Source of the DNA: Silurus meridionalis
Taxonomy: Eukaryota; Chordata; Actinopteri; Siluriformes; Siluridae
Assembly: GCF_014805685.1 (NCBI RefSeq)
Contig: NC_060887.1
Coordinates: forward strand, 11,692,963 to 11,756,962
Direction of reading: 5' to 3'
DNA length: 64,000 nt
Below, piece after piece: positions 44,415 to 56,573 of the stretch. A program made the position numbers and the translations under genes. Position 1 is the stretch's first letter, and each line of letters starts with the position of its first letter. Below the pieces are notes generated by a model. The model was not told the DNA's origin. It made no database searches and saw only the letters and a program-made list of their open reading frames with translations.

Positions 44415-45880
44415 TCATCATAATAAATGTGAATAAAAACAGTATGCAATGATTTGCTAATCTCATAATGCCAAATTGTATTCACATTAAAACATAAAAC
44501 ATATCAAATGTTTAAACTGAGAATATGTACCAGGGGGGAAAAAAATTCATTTAGAATTTAATAGCTGTAACACGTCTCAAAAAAGTTGGGACTGGGCCAT
44601 GTTTACCATTGTGTAGCATCACGTCCCCTGGCCATATACATCGAGAAACTGAGGGGACCAGTTGCTGAAGATTTGTGAGTCTGATACAGTATTCTAGCTC
44701 CTCAACAGTTCTGGGTGTCCTTTGTTGTGTTTTTCATTTCATGATGCATGAAATGTTTTCAGATGAAAAGTCTAAACTGCAGGCAGGCCAGTTAAGCACC
44801 CAGACTCTTCTACTATGAAGTCATGCTATTGTTATAGATGCAGTATGCAGTTAGCATTGTCTTGCTCAAATATGCAAGGCCTTCCCTGAAAAAGATGTAT
44901 AATGGATGGAAGCATTTGTTGCTCTAAAACCTGTATATACTTTTCAGCATTAATGGAGCCTTTAAAAAAAGTGCAAGTTGCCCATTGCACTATTGCACCC
45001 CCAATACCATCAGGGATGCGACTTTTTCCAATAAATGCTGATAACAAGCCAGATGGTCCATCTCCTCTTTAGTCTGGAGGATGTCCATAGTTTACAGAAA
45101 TAAATAACAGTTTTCCATTTTAAATGAGCTTTGGCCCAGAGAGGATAGCGGCATTTCTTGATCATGTTGATCATACCTTCTTTACAAGATAGAGATTTAA
45201 CCTGCTTTTGTGGATGACCTGGCAAACTGTGTTTCCAGACAATGATTTCAGGAGGGGTTATTGCCCATGCAGTGATTGCAAAATCATGACTGTTTTAAAT
45301 GCAGTGCCACCTGAGGGCCTGAAGATTACGGGCAACAGTATTGATTTTCGCTCTTGTCCTTTGTGCACCGAAATCTTTCCAGATTAAAAAAACTTTTGAT
45401 TATTATATACTGTAAATTATATGATATTCAACTGTTTTGCCATTTATGTTAAGGAAAATAAATAATAATGTAAAAAAACAATTCTAAAATTGTTTCACAA
45501 TTTGTAGACACAGTCTTTAACAGTCTGGTGAAGCTTCTTTACTTCTGAGAGACTCTGCCTCTCTAAGATACAATATTTATGCCTAATCATCTTACTTACA
45601 TGTAGTTATTTAATCTGATTAGTTGCATAATGTTTCTTCAACTGTTTATTTTAATAACACAAAATTTTTTCCAGACTTTTGTTTCCCCCTCCCAATCTTT
45701 TAGAGATTTGCAGCCATCAAATCCAAAATGACCTTATTTTTTCTTTAAAATCGTAAATTTCTTGTGTTTAAACATTTGATATGTTTTTATGTTCTATTGT
45801 GAATATGATATGGGTTTGAGATTTGCTATTCATTGCATTCAGATTTTATTTTATTTTACAAAGTGGAATTAGGGTTATCA
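44415..45880 (-). mobile_element. Decayed Tc1/mariner-like transposon with ~100-bp TIRs
   Basis: The outer ends are inverted over about 100 bp: left ATAAATGTGAATAAAAACAG with ATCAAATGTTTAAACTGAG, right TTTAAACATTTGATATGTTT with CATTCAGATTTTATTTTA. Minus-strand remnants of a DDE transposase are visible: WAKAHLKWKTVIYF near 45080-45140, then GSINAEKYIQVLEQQMLPS and FQGRPCIFEQDNA at 44850-44960. The second catalytic Asp sits in the QDNA motif. Stops and indels are frequent. A late in-frame block near 45500-45560 (CTTTACTTCTGAGAGACTCT) belongs to its 5' end. Confidence 0.75.
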
Positions 45881-45899
45881 GATTTTACCAGGTGTTTAG

Positions 45900-46175
45900 T
45901 AGGGATAAGATCAGAGCTCTATAGCAGGACACTCAAGATCTTCCTCTCCAAAGCATGTAAACCAGATCTTCAAGGAGCTCACTTTGTGCACAGGGGCATT
46001 GCCATGCTGGAACAGGTTTTGGGTTTCCAAGTTCAAGTGAATGTAATATGTTATTAGAGCGCATCTAAAGACGTCCTGTACAATTGAGAGCCTTCAGCTT
46101 TGTGGTAACAGTTTGGAAAAGAACCACATACAGCAGGAAAGGTCAGGTGACCCAATACTTTTGGCAATATAGTGT
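45900..46175 (-). mobile_element. Decayed DNA-transposon fragment with terminal end
   Basis: GATCAGAGCTCTATAGCAGG, CTTTGTGCACAGGGGCATTG, CATGCTGGAACAGGTTTTGG and the end CCAATACTTTTGGCAATATA place this in the same family as 32390-32960 and 52832-53020. Confidence 0.65.
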
Positions 46176-47053
46176 ATATTGATGTTAACAGGATGTTCTA
46201 TGTTCCCTTTCTTTTTCTCTCCTGCACATGGGTTTAATTCCTGCCAAATTTCCAACTGCTTCACCTTTGTTTATGGTAGTAATAGTTCTTAATGATATTT
46301 TTTAATTGCTTGTTATTTTTATATCCATTACATGCTACATCTGAGTCAACAGTCATTAAAATGTTTTGTGCTTTAATAAAGGAAGTCATACAAAACAAGG
46401 ATAAGGGAAAAACACAAACAAAAATATTAATTATAATTGAATTCAAATTCTCTTGTGGTCATTTAAAGGGCTTCATAGGAGTGCTAGTATTAGTTGCCAA
46501 ATTTGTATTATATAGGAGAAAATACTAATATTTCAAAAGTTCTAGAATAAAACTTGTTTAAATAAAAATGATTGAGTGTTGCTTGAGTGGAAAGTTTGTT
46601 TAATGTGCCACAAATTCTGAAGGGTCTTTTTTTGTACATTTCACACAATTTTATTAAGACAGTCTGTAAATAAATGAACTATAGCACCATATAAGTGTCA
46701 TCTTATGTCTTTCTCATTTAGGCTTTTGTATGTATGAATTTGTACTTTGGTGAGTTCGCTCAAGGATGCATCATTAGCGTCATGTCCTAAATACACCTTA
46801 ATAGGTCACAGAGGGACCAACATGGACACTTACTGTTCATTCAATCATCAGCGGGGTTAATTGTACTTGTGTAATTGAGTGCAAAACAATCGCAACCTAG
46901 ACTTTACAGTTCCTTTGCATAAGAACTTTTCCACATTTTGGCTGAATTACACAGTCATCTGTTATATTAGTTTTGCATGTCTAGATTCTAATATCTTTAC
47001 ATATTCCTCCTGGCAAAATTGCATTTGCAAATTTTTAATCTTTGCCACAGGTA
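46176..47053. other. Unassigned intergenic sequence
   Basis: AT-rich; no exon, repeat family or RNA gene recognised between riiad1 and the large hAT element. Confidence 0.4.
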
Positions 47054-47414
47054 CTCATTTTTAGAGGTGGGAAGTAACGGAGTACAAATACTTCGTTACT
47101 GTACTTAAGTAGATTTTTTTGGTATCAGTACTTTACTGAACTATTTATTTTTCACACGACTTTTTACTTTTACTCATTACATTTTTACACCAATATCTGT
47201 ACTTTTTACTTCTTACATTTTAAAAAACGGCTCGTTACTTTAGTTTTAATCCATTGATTTGGTGAAATATTTTTTTTTATTTTCATCTTTTTCAATCCGC
47301 TGGTGTATAAAGTCCTGTCTCTCACTCAGCACAGATGTAGACTAGTTTATGGAGATAAGAATGAGCAGCCTGGATACATTCATTAGGTAATAACATTTTT
47401 AATGTATATATATA

Positions 47415-48728
47415 CAGTTGTGTTCAAAATTATTCAACCCCCAATGCTGTAAATGGTTTTAGGGAATTTAGTGTACATTTGTAATTGTATTCAGAATGAA
47501 ATCCTACAAGGACTTCTTAAAGAACCATATGCAACTAAAATGACATCAATTAGTTTTGTAATACAGTAGTAAATGTTTCTTTTGTGAATTCTTCATTGAC
47601 ATAATTATTCAACCCCTTAAAGACTACCACTCTGAAGAACAGAGGTTCAATGAAGTGTTTTCAATCAGGTATTGAAAACACCTGTGGATATCAGGGAGCA
47701 GCAATAAAGCCTAATAAGCACCAATTAGGCAGCTTTAAAATGACTGTGATACTCAGCTCCTTCTAGACATTTACTGGTGTGGTTACAAACATGGTGAGGT
47801 CAAAAGAATGGTCCAGGAAGACAAGAGAACAGGTGATTACTCTTCACAGGAAGGGCAATGGCTATAAGAAGATTGCAAAGATGTTAAACATACCAAGAGA
47901 CACCATAGGAAGCATCATTCGCAAATTCAAGGCAAAGGGCACTGTTGAAACGCTACCTGGTCGTGGCAGAAAGAAGATGCTAACTTCGACTGCTGTGCGC
48001 TACCTGAAGCGTAGAGTGGAGAAAAGTCCCCGTGTGACTGCTGAGGAACTGAGAAAAGATTTGTCAGATGTGGGTACTGAAGTTTCTGCTCAGACAATAC
48101 GGCGCACCCTGCGTAATGAAGGCCTCCATGCCAGAACTCCCAGGCGCACCCCCTTGCTGTCCCCAAAGAATAAGAAGACGTTGGAAGACGTTGGAAGACG
48201 TTGGACCTTTCAACAGGACAATGATCCCAAGCATACCTCCAAGTCCACTAGAGCATGGTTGCAGATTAAAGGCTGGAACATTTTGAAGTGGCCATCGCAG
48301 TCACCAGACTTAAATCCGATTGAGAACCTCTGGTGGGACTTAAAGAAAGCAGTTGCAGTGCGCAAGCCTAAGAATGTGACTGAACTGGAGGCTTTTGCCC
48401 GTGATGAATGGGCGAAGATACCCGTAGATCTCTGCAAGACACTTGTGTCAAGCTATGCTTCACGTTTAAAAGCTGGTATAACTGTAAAAGGATGTTGTAC
48501 TAAGTACTAAGATTGAATGTCACTTGGGGGTTGAATAAAACTGATAATGATGTGAGCTCAGAAAAGACATTTGTGGTTATTTCATTATAAATGTTATGTT
48601 ATATTTGTCTGACCTACACGTGCCTCTTTGATTTAATTGTAAGCAGGATGACTGAATGATCATAATCAATGTCAAACCGACCAAAACAATCAATTTCAGT
48701 GGGGGTTGAATAATTTTGAACACAACTG
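47415..48728 (+). mobile_element. Tc1-like transposon with intact but internally deleted transposase ORF
   Basis: Left TIR CAGTTGTGTTCAAAATTATT and right TIR (reversed) CAGTTGTGTTCAAAATTATT match almost perfectly, each followed inward by CAACCCCCA. The left flank is TA. On the right, two bases (TG) separate the end from the next TA, in a (TA)n that has expanded to about 48830. The near identity of the two ends suggests recent movement, probably helped by an active relative. Confidence 0.93.
47791..48510 (+). CDS. Tc1-like transposase, internally deleted (239 residues)
   Basis: Starts MVRSKEWSRKTREQVITLH at the first ATG in frame; upstream codons to 47779 are not ATG. The paired helix-turn-helix DNA-binding region is intact (GYKKIAKMLNIPRDTIGSII, with a GRGRKK nuclear-localisation/AT-hook-like motif between the two helices). 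The catalytic part begins abruptly with FQQDNDPKHTSKS (second Asp) and NPIENLWWDLKKA (catalytic Glu, DD34E spacing), and ends GCCTKY. About 100 residues are missing between PLLSPKNKK and WTFQQDN, including the first catalytic Asp block. At the junction GACGTTGGAA is tandemly repeated (48178-48204). The frame has no stops, so a DNA-binding but non-cutting protein could be made. Confidence 0.85.
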   Translation: MVRSKEWSRKTREQVITLHRKGNGYKKIAKMLNIPRDTIGSIIRKFKAKGTVETLPGRGRKKMLTSTAVRYLKRRVEKSPRVTAEELRKDLSDVGTEVSAQTIRRTLRNEGLHARTPRRTPLLSPKNKKTLEDVGRRWTFQQDNDPKHTSKSTRAWLQIKGWNILKWPSQSPDLNPIENLWWDLKKAVAVRKPKNVTELEAFARDEWAKIPVDLCKTLVSSYASRLKAGITVKGCCTKY

Positions 48729-48850
<122 letters not shown>

Positions 48851-50205
48851 ATATGTATATTTGGCTGTCAAAATTAAAATGATCAATTCACCAAAATGTA
48901 AATACATAAATAAATAACTAAATAAAAAAGGTGAAATTAAAACCTTCGGCAAAAAATACGTTTATCCATGACATCCTTTCTTAGATATAAAACAAATAAA
49001 CTCCAGATAAAAATATTTTTAATCAGTAAACTTTTGTTTTATTTCTGCACCAAGTCTCAAATCAAACACCAAATCCGCCATGATTCACACAATTAACCCT
49101 CTAGGTGGCGTTTTGTGGGTTTTTCCTTCATAATGGTGACACAAACTTAAATTACTGTCTTTATTGATCGTACAGATAAAAACAATACATCATTCAAATC
49201 TGTAAAATGTCTATAATTTTATATATATAAGCTTCCTGACTTGACTTGAAGAGGTGCAGTTTCTCCGGTACCACCTCATTAACTGTCCGTGTGGAAACAT
49301 AGCAAAGGCTCTTAATGATGTCCACACATCTCTGCACTGATATAAACCTTTATATTTAATCACTGTACATATGCTTACATACATATCACATTGCTGTAAA
49401 TATGATACATGTTTAACACCTCCAAGCTGCCAGTTTTGGGCACCGGAGCAAGCTCTTAACTCACTACTGCTCATTTAGTAAATGAGATCATTAGGAGTCG
49501 CTCAGGATAAACACTTCCAACAGGAAGTAGCTATATCTCGCTATCTTTGTCTCTCTATTTACTCTATCTAATTGTCTCTGTGTCTCTTTTAGTAAATATC
49601 TCTGTCTCACTGTATATGTTTCTCTCTTGCTGTCTCTCTATTTGTTTCTCACTCTTTTTAAAGCTGTGTCTGTGTCTCTTTGTTTTGTTTCTGTCTTTCC
49701 TGCTTATTTACATGTCTAACAAAGTTTTGAGTTTTGAAGTAATGCCATTAGCGATCTACGATGAAAGACTTCCCTGGTTCGATTCTTACCTCTAGTTTCA
49801 TATTGAACAATATAAGAAGTTTTTAAAAACAGAACAATGAAAGGTCATTAAAATTGGTTGCTGGTAAATCATGGTATATCAGTGGTGCAGGTGTTGGAGA
49901 TGTGGTCCTTGTACCTGAGTCACTCCTCATAGACTTCCGTTTACCGAGAGAATGTACAGGAAGGAGAAGTTTTGACCCTCTACCATCATGATCTAAGAGA
50001 AAACAGTGGTCTCCTAACTATAGAAAAGCCAAGAGTCCAATAAGCTAAGGCTTGTTTGCCTCTCCTGTGTTGGTGTAATGGTCAGTGAAGTGGTTACTGC
50101 TATCTGACTCACCCGGTTTGATTCCTACCGCTTAGCTTTCCTTTAAATTGTTTAAAAAGTTTTAAAAAAAGAACTAAAAAAGGTCCTAAAAATCAGGTTC
50201 TTGCA

Positions 50206-50281
50206 GGAGATCCTGTGGCTCAATTGGAAGAGCTTTGCCTCTGGGTTGAGAGGTTGCCGGTTCAAACCCCGGCCAGGGCTC
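50206..50281 (+). repeat. tRNA-like unit, plus orientation
   Basis: GTGGCTCAATTGGAAGAGC (box A/D-arm), CCTCTGGGTTGAGAGG (anticodon-like hairpin) and GGTTCAAACCCC (box B/T-arm) lie in tRNA order. The closing half CCAGGGCTC pairs partly with GAGATCCTG. The anticodon-like loop is not seven bases, so this is a tRNA-derived repeat or pseudogene, not a functional tRNA gene. Confidence 0.65.
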
Positions 50282-50597
50282 AAAGTTAAGAGTGTGGAAG
50301 GTGTCAGAAATGGCTGCGTGGAAGGTTGGATGTGGTTTCGGAGGGCGTATCCTGAAGCAGGGGGGCAATATCCGGGCATCTGCCCCCCCGCCGTCTGAGA
50401 AGCTGAAAACAGGTGGTTATGAAGCAAAAATATCCAAAAAAGTATAGACTTAGGTTTTTGGCAAAATTTTTCCCTATAGATGCAAAACTATCACCCTCAT
50501 TTTTTCTGAGACTGTGAAGCAGCAGGCCTTCACAGACTTTGTTCACAGTCAACCACTCATCACTGTTTACCACTTTCCACACAGCTTACCTAGTGTG

Positions 50598-50670
50598 GGG
50601 ACAAGCCAGATTCGAACCTGCAACCTCTGAGCACAGAGGCAAGGCTTTTACCACAAAGCCATCAAGTCCC
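50598..50670 (-). repeat. tRNA-like unit, minus orientation, cloverleaf-capable
   Basis: Exactly 73 nt. Read on the minus strand it has GGGAC/GTCCC ends, D-arm GGCTTTGTGGTAAAAGCC, hairpin CCTCTGTGCTCAGAGG, and box B GGTTCGAATC. The anticodon-like loop is six or eight bases rather than seven, and one T-stem pair is mismatched. A close relative of the unit at 50206-50281 in the opposite direction. Confidence 0.7.
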
Positions 50671-50755
50671 ACAACTTACCTTCTTTTTTTGGGGGGTTTA
50701 TCCTTCGTTTCATGCTTCAAAGCAAGAAATTCAGACCAAACAGAAACACAGAAAG

Positions 50756-52210
50756 CAGGATTCGAACCCTGAACCCCGCAAACAGCGAAATACCAGTCTT
50801 AACCCACTGAACCATCGGGAAGGACAGGCTGCCGCTATTATTTAGAGCAGGTCTATCTTTTCTTTCAAACCATCAACCCAAGAATATAATGCTAAAGACA
50901 GACGTAGGAAGCAAAACCATATCGTGACTATCAGGGATACAGCGGGATTCAAACCCTGATTCACGCCATTAGCGAGGCACCAGCATTAACTCACTGAACC
51001 ATCAGGAAGGACTAGCTGGGAAGCTTGTTTAGAGCAGGTTTATCTTTCTTTTTAACCCATCAAACCAAGCATATCAAGCTGTATGAATCAGGAATTTAAC
51101 CTACCTCATGACTAGCAGACAGAAAGCCAGGTTTGAACCCTGACCACCAACATTAGCAAAGTACCAGCCTTAACCCACTAAGCCATCAGGAAAAAACAGG
51201 ATGTGACGCTTGATTAGAGCAGGTCTATCTTTCTTTTCAAACCATCAACACAAGAATTTAACGCTAAAGAAAGATGTAGAAAGCGAATACAGATGTAAGT
51301 AGCACAAGTTGAACCCACATTGTAAATAGCAGGAAAATAGCAGGATTCAAACCATGATCCCCACCACCAGCAAGATACCAACGTTAAATCAATGAACCAC
51401 TGATAAGGACAGGCTAGGAAGCTTGTTTAGAGCAGGTCTATCTCTTTTTCAACCCATTAAAAACAAAAATATATCGCTAAAGAAAAATGCAGGAAGTGAA
51501 TCCTGATCGTGACTGGCAGGCAGAAAGCAGGATTCGAACCCTGAACCCCACCAAAAGCACGACACCTGATTTAACCCGCTGAACCATCAGGGAATACAGG
51601 CCAGGAAGCTTGTTAAGAGCAGGTTTATCTACCTTTAAACTATCAACACAAGACTATAAAGCAGGAACATAACCTACATCGCAACTAGCAGGCAGAAAGC
51701 AGGATTCAAACCCTCATCCTCACCATCGGCGAGTCACCAGCCTTAATCCGATGAACCATGAAAGAGATCAGACTGGGGTGCATGTTTAGATGAGGCACAA
51801 GCCTTAAACCACTGAGCGACCACTGCTGAAAAGCATGTGTGCTTTTTGGAGGGTTCATACTTTGTTTCATGCCAGCGCAGTAAGAAAGAAGGCATGTAGG
51901 ACTGGCTTTGAAACATTATCACCAGCGTGGACTATATTAAGGACCAGGTAACCCTAACCCTAACCCAGGCACAAGCCTTAACCCACTGAGCTAACACAGA
52001 AGCGCTTTTTTTTTTTTTTTTTTTTGGTGGGGTTATCTTTCATTAAAGACCAGGAAATCAAGAAATTAATCCAACACAGAAAGGACATAATTAAAATGTT
52101 TTCAGAGGGGACAAGGTCCAGAAGTATTATTTACCAACCAGCTCGACCAGGAATTGAACTCTCAAACTCATCCTTGTGGGGACCCTGACATTAACCCACT
52201 AGGCTATCAC
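50756..52210 (-). repeat. Tandem array of antisense tRNA-like units (~190-bp period)
   Basis: Minus-strand units of about 65 bp with box B (GGTTCGAATCC or GGTTTGAATCC) and box A (TGGTTCAGTGGGTTAA) lie at about 50756-50823, 50943-51010, 51126-51190, 51340-51410, 51528-51592 and 51699-51763. Box B spacings are about 187, 184, 212, 189 and 171 bp. The linkers share AGAGCAGGTCTATCTTTCTTT, AACCATCAACACAAGAAT and GCTAAAGA. More decayed units follow near 51789-51826, 51951-51993 and 52146-52210. The units lack proper acceptor stems. They look like a SINE or tRNA pseudogene amplified as a small satellite. Confidence 0.8.
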
Positions 52211-52831
52211 ATCTATCTATCTATCTATCTATCTAATATGATGTGAGGTCCAGTTAACAGCTAAAACAGGTAGCAGTAATAACTATTTTTGTACTTAAGT
52301 ACATGTCTGAGCCAAAACTTCTTTACTTTCACTTGAGTAAAAAAGTATAATCAGTACTTCAACTTTTACCCGAGTATTTTAAAACATGAGGATCTGTACT
52401 TCTACTTAAGTAAAGGATGTGTGTACTTTTGTCACCTCTGCTCATTTTTACTTAGGTGTCAGCTTTGACTGAACCATTGTAACTTCAGGATAGCTGGTAT
52501 GATTAGGATCATTGACTTGTTGGAATTTAAACTTCCTCCTCAGTTTAAATGGCTTTGCAGACTGAAAGAGATTTTGTTCTTGCCATGAATTTGGCTGCAT
52601 TCATCTTGTCCTTAACCCTGTCAGCCTTTTAAGTCCCTGCTGATAATAAGAGCACCCCTACAATCTCATCCTACTACCACCATGCTCCAGCGGGTTGTCT
52701 AAAAGACGACCAGTTCAATTTTAGACCTTTATGTTAATGTTTGCTGATTTCCCATATACAAATACAAATACCTGCATTGTCAGCGTACATGTACAATTAG
52801 ATTTACTTTGCAGTTCTTTGCCAACCTACAC

Positions 52832-53020
52832 CATATGGCCAAATGTGTGTGAACACCTGTACAATTATAAACATGCATTACATACCATTCAGTCCTCATT
52901 ATTGCTTTTGCAATAGCTTCCTCTCTTCTGGAAAGACTTCCAGCAGATTTTGTAGCGTGGCAATGGACATTCAGCCATCAGTAACATTAGGCATTGATGT
53001 TGGGTGAAGAAGTCTTCACG
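52832..53020 (+). mobile_element. Terminal fragment of a teleost DNA transposon
   Basis: Starts ATATGGCCAAATGTGTGTGA, then TTCTGGAAAGACTTCCAGCA, TTTTGTAGCGTGGCAATGG, CATTCAGCCATCAGTAACAT and GATGTTGGGTGAAGAAG. This is the outer part of the family found at 32390 and 45900. Confidence 0.65.
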
Positions 53021-53085
53021 GACCTCACTTTGTTTACATGGAATTTAATGCTGGAATTATTACAGTTGCAATTGCGTGTGTTCAG

Positions 53086-53090
<5 letters not shown>

Positions 53091-53141
<51 letters not shown>
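53091..53141. repeat. (GT)n microsatellite
   Basis: About 25 GT units. Confidence 0.95.
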
Positions 53142-53144
<3 letters not shown>

Positions 53145-53351
53145 CTTTTTTTTGCTTCCCTAATGCCATGCCTTACCTGGTGATATTTTTTAATACTATA
53201 ATACCTGGTGATACTTAAATTATTGTGGCAGAATGTGACTTCTAGTTGCACCAGGACAAATGTAGGTCTTTTGCAGCAATTTAAGGAATGTTTATATACC
53301 AGCTTTAACCAAATGTTCTGACTTTTCCCACTCTTTAATTTTAAGAGCTGT

Positions 53352-53828
53352 TTTCAAGGAATTTGGCTACAGTTGTCGTATTCCTCTTGTTAAGGCACTC
53401 CTGAACCACAGACGACTCCTGAACCACAGCGTCTTACCTGGGCTAAAGACAAGAAAAACTAGACTGTTGCCCAGTGGTCCAAAATCCTCATTTCAGATGA
53501 GAGCAAGTTTTTTATTTCATTTGGAAATCAAGGTCCTAGAGTCTGGAGGAAGGGTGGAGAATATACAGTAAATTAACATACTTTCCAGAAGACCCACAAT
53601 TCTTTTTTTGATTGGTTTTATGAAGTATTCAAATTTTTTGGGATAGTGAATTGGTGGGTTTTTGTTGAATGTGAGCCAAAATCATCACAATTGAAAGAAC
53701 CAAAGACTTAAACGACTTCAGTCTGTGTGCATTGAATTTTTTTAATACACGAGTTTCACAATTTGAGTTGAATTACTGAAATAAATGAAGTTTTCTTCAA
53801 CTTTCAAATTTATTTAGATGCACCTGTA
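53352..53828 (+). mobile_element. 5'-truncated, internally deleted Tc1-like transposon
   Basis: Plus-strand remnants read FGYSCRIPLVK, TWAKDKKN-TVAQWSKIL, the first catalytic block SDESKF, and GNQGPRVWRKGGE. They then jump straight to the 3' untranslated end (ACAGTAAATTAACATACTTT) and the terminal repeat ending ATTTAGATGCACCTGTA. The CTCCTGAACCACAGACG motif is locally duplicated at 53398-53430. The 5' half and the region with the second and third catalytic residues are missing. Confidence 0.85.
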
Positions 53829-56170
53829 ATCCCAGCTCCATTTCCTTCCCCAATTATAACACAAAAAACATGGAAAAGTTCAAGAAGGGTGAAAACTGGT
53901 GTTTCCTGATTATTTGCATTGGATTTCCTATTTTAGTATTTAGGACTTATTATCAATCGTCATTTGATAATGGTGCTGAAACTGACACCTACAGAAATCA
54001 AGCATCTGATGCCACCGAATAGTGGGAGGGGTAACAAGTTTGCTTGACACACATTTCCTCCTCCTGGTGCATGAATGTGTATTTCTACAGCAACCCACAT
54101 CATCCTGTTTGTATCCTGCAAGAAGAACACCACGCTCAGTAAGTCTGCGCTTTTTTTTTTTTTTTATGTAATATAATATATAATATATATATAATTTTTA
54201 TTTGTATTTTTTTCCGGGTTATTGAAATTAGACAAATGCAGAGCAGACTTTGGCACTGCGTACGAAATTCAGCATATATTCAGCACAGATATTTGAAAGC
54301 ATTTGTAAATATGGATGTTTTAATTCCTAAATATTTATAGACCCATGACCTCTTTTGTTTCCATTGAGTCACACTCACATTCTTGTATTTAAATAATTAA
54401 GCATTTTCAGCATAAAAGATGAAGATGCAAGGATAATTTGGCATGAAGTTTGCCTACTGTTCTTTGATCTAATCAGTTTTCACCATATGGAATACAAATA
54501 AATTGTGTGAATTACTTTTTTAATTTGATAAAATGTATTATACAGGTATGTATGCTGCCGATTCTATATAGCATTCAGTTTTATAATTCCACAAAATATT
54601 TTATTTTGCATCCCAAAAAAATGTAAAATATTTCTAAACTTAGCTGTACTATACTCTCATGCACTGATTATTAAGATTCATTATTATATTTATACAAATT
54701 AGTACCAGTTATTTATTTTTTCACTGCCGATTGACTCTCATTAGAAATATCATATGATTTGTGTTTGTGTGTGGTGGAAAATGAGAATTGAAAGGCATTG
54801 TTTTTCTGTATATGAATCCTGATGGGATTTTGCTCACACAGCCAGTAACCCAGGCAGCTCTCCCAAATCCTCATAGGTGGATGACATTGCAAGGAAGCAT
54901 TCATAGGGCACACCTGTGAGTCTATGCTCATGGCTACCAAAACCATGGCAACAGTGGAAAATAAAACTTCTGTTTTCAAATTATAAACATGTCTGCTGCG
55001 ATGTCTGCGACAATTTACGGGATTTCTATTTGCATGCAAATGCAAATATTGAAATGCAAAATGTTAATTTGGTGGCGATTTGAATTGCAAGTACAAATGT
55101 GACCACAACACATTTTGTTGGACACTTTATTTGTTTGTTTGTAAATAAACAGTTTACTGCACTGGCTCAATCTCATTTATATCACTAAATATAAATTAAT
55201 AATTGAATACATCTCTCATAAAATTACATTTTTGTATAATTTTGTCATTTTGCATATAATTAAATGTTTCAAAGTATAAACAGATATACTGATTGAAAAA
55301 AATTTATATCCATCAAAGTCTGGCTTCTGTAGTCCCCATAAATGGATGCAAATTGTGGCGAGGTTTGCAAAATATGACGCGCAATCACTGCTTTGTTTTG
55401 ACTGTGAGCAACTAATTATACTCCTACTGTATGTAGAAATTGAATAGGTACAGAATAAAATGTTGAATTGTATTCAATAAAATGGGGTGTGGCTGATCAG
55501 GGTGGAACATAACATAATAATAAGAGTAGCTCTAATGTGAAGATATATCTAATATTGTAATTGATATATCTTATACCAACCATTCAAAAGAAATCTCTTT
55601 CATTATAGCACACAGTACAAGCGTCAGTGAGGGAAACTAAGTTTAACTGAGGTAAGACGACTAGACACTAAATGTATCTTGCTCCAAACATAAATCCGTG
55701 TAGTTTACTTACTTGGCTCAACTTACTGTAGTTTTTTTATTTAGCAAATGTGGCTAAGTTCTTCTATTCCAATAGCTCCTAATAACTGTGAAAGATCTGT
55801 ACAGATAAGGAAACAAGGGCACAAACGCCTAGCTGAATAGATGCACTTTAGCTACTTTTGCTACTTTACAAAATAGATAAGGAAAACAACAGGCAATTAA
55901 ACAATCTAAAACAAGCATAGCTACAACTGGCTTTTGTGCCCTTGATTGCTTATCTGTTATTGCTTAGCATAACTACAACTGAGAGAATGAATCGAACATG
56001 ATATATGTTATTTGTTTCTATTTTTATTAACTAGAAGCAACTTGTGTTCAAGCTTTTATCGACCAAATTCAACTATCATTAATTTGGGTTAACAGTAAGA
56101 AAATGGGCAGTTGACCCAGACTTTGGTTGATTAATGGACCCACAGAGCAACAATAATCTCTTGTAATTGG
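53829..56170. other. Region upstream of the otoancorin-like gene; no firm feature
   Basis: A possible non-coding 5' exon ends at about 54139 (CACGCTCAG|gtaagt-like, written CTCAGTAAGTC) but has no independent support. At 55027-55057 octamer-type motifs (ATTTGCAT, ATGCAAAT) cluster in a short palindrome. A similar stretch occurs at 56776-56825. Confidence 0.3.
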
Positions 56171-56179
56171 TGGAAATTG

Positions 56180-56425
56180 ATGAAGTATTACTTCCTGTAC
56201 TTAAGTAAAAATACTAAAGTACTTGCTTTTGAAGGCACTTAAATATTAAATAATAAAAGAACTGATGTATGAGAAATATATTTTAATCATTGATGCAGAT
56301 ACATTTTCGCAAGGAACGGCAAATTTATCTGAAATGTAGTGGAGTAAAAGCAAGATATTGACTTGAGATATAACATATTAAAAAATTTCCCAAAATGAAA
56401 ATACAAGTACAGATACTTAAAACAC
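56180..56425. mobile_element. hAT-like fragment
   Basis: TACTTCCTGTACTTAAGTAA, ACTAAAGTACTTGC and TGGAGTAAAAGCAAGATATT resemble the subterminal sequence of the hAT group whose ends occur at 47062 and 52440. No terminus is present. Confidence 0.5.
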
Positions 56426-56530
56426 ATGTGCCCTTTTCATTAGATAACTTCTTCATCTGTGTAGGATACTAGTATCTTTTTTTGGGGGGGGGGAGGTTTT
56501 TAGGTAGAAGTAGAAAGAAAGTTGTAATTT

Positions 56531-56531
56531 C

Positions 56532-56572
<41 letters not shown>

Positions 56573-56573
56573 G
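56531..56573. repeat. (ATT)n microsatellite
   Basis: About 14 ATT units followed by GTTGTT. A poly-G run lies just upstream at 56484-56492. Confidence 0.95.

Noticed and set aside
50206..50281. Functional tRNA gene
   Set aside because: The anticodon-like loop is not seven bases and the acceptor stem is imperfect. It sits among many tRNA-derived repeats, so it is annotated as a repeat.
51945..51966. Interstitial telomere repeat
   Set aside because: Only about two and a half CCCTAA units occur, inside a decayed tRNA-like linker. This is too short to suggest a telomere fusion or seeding.
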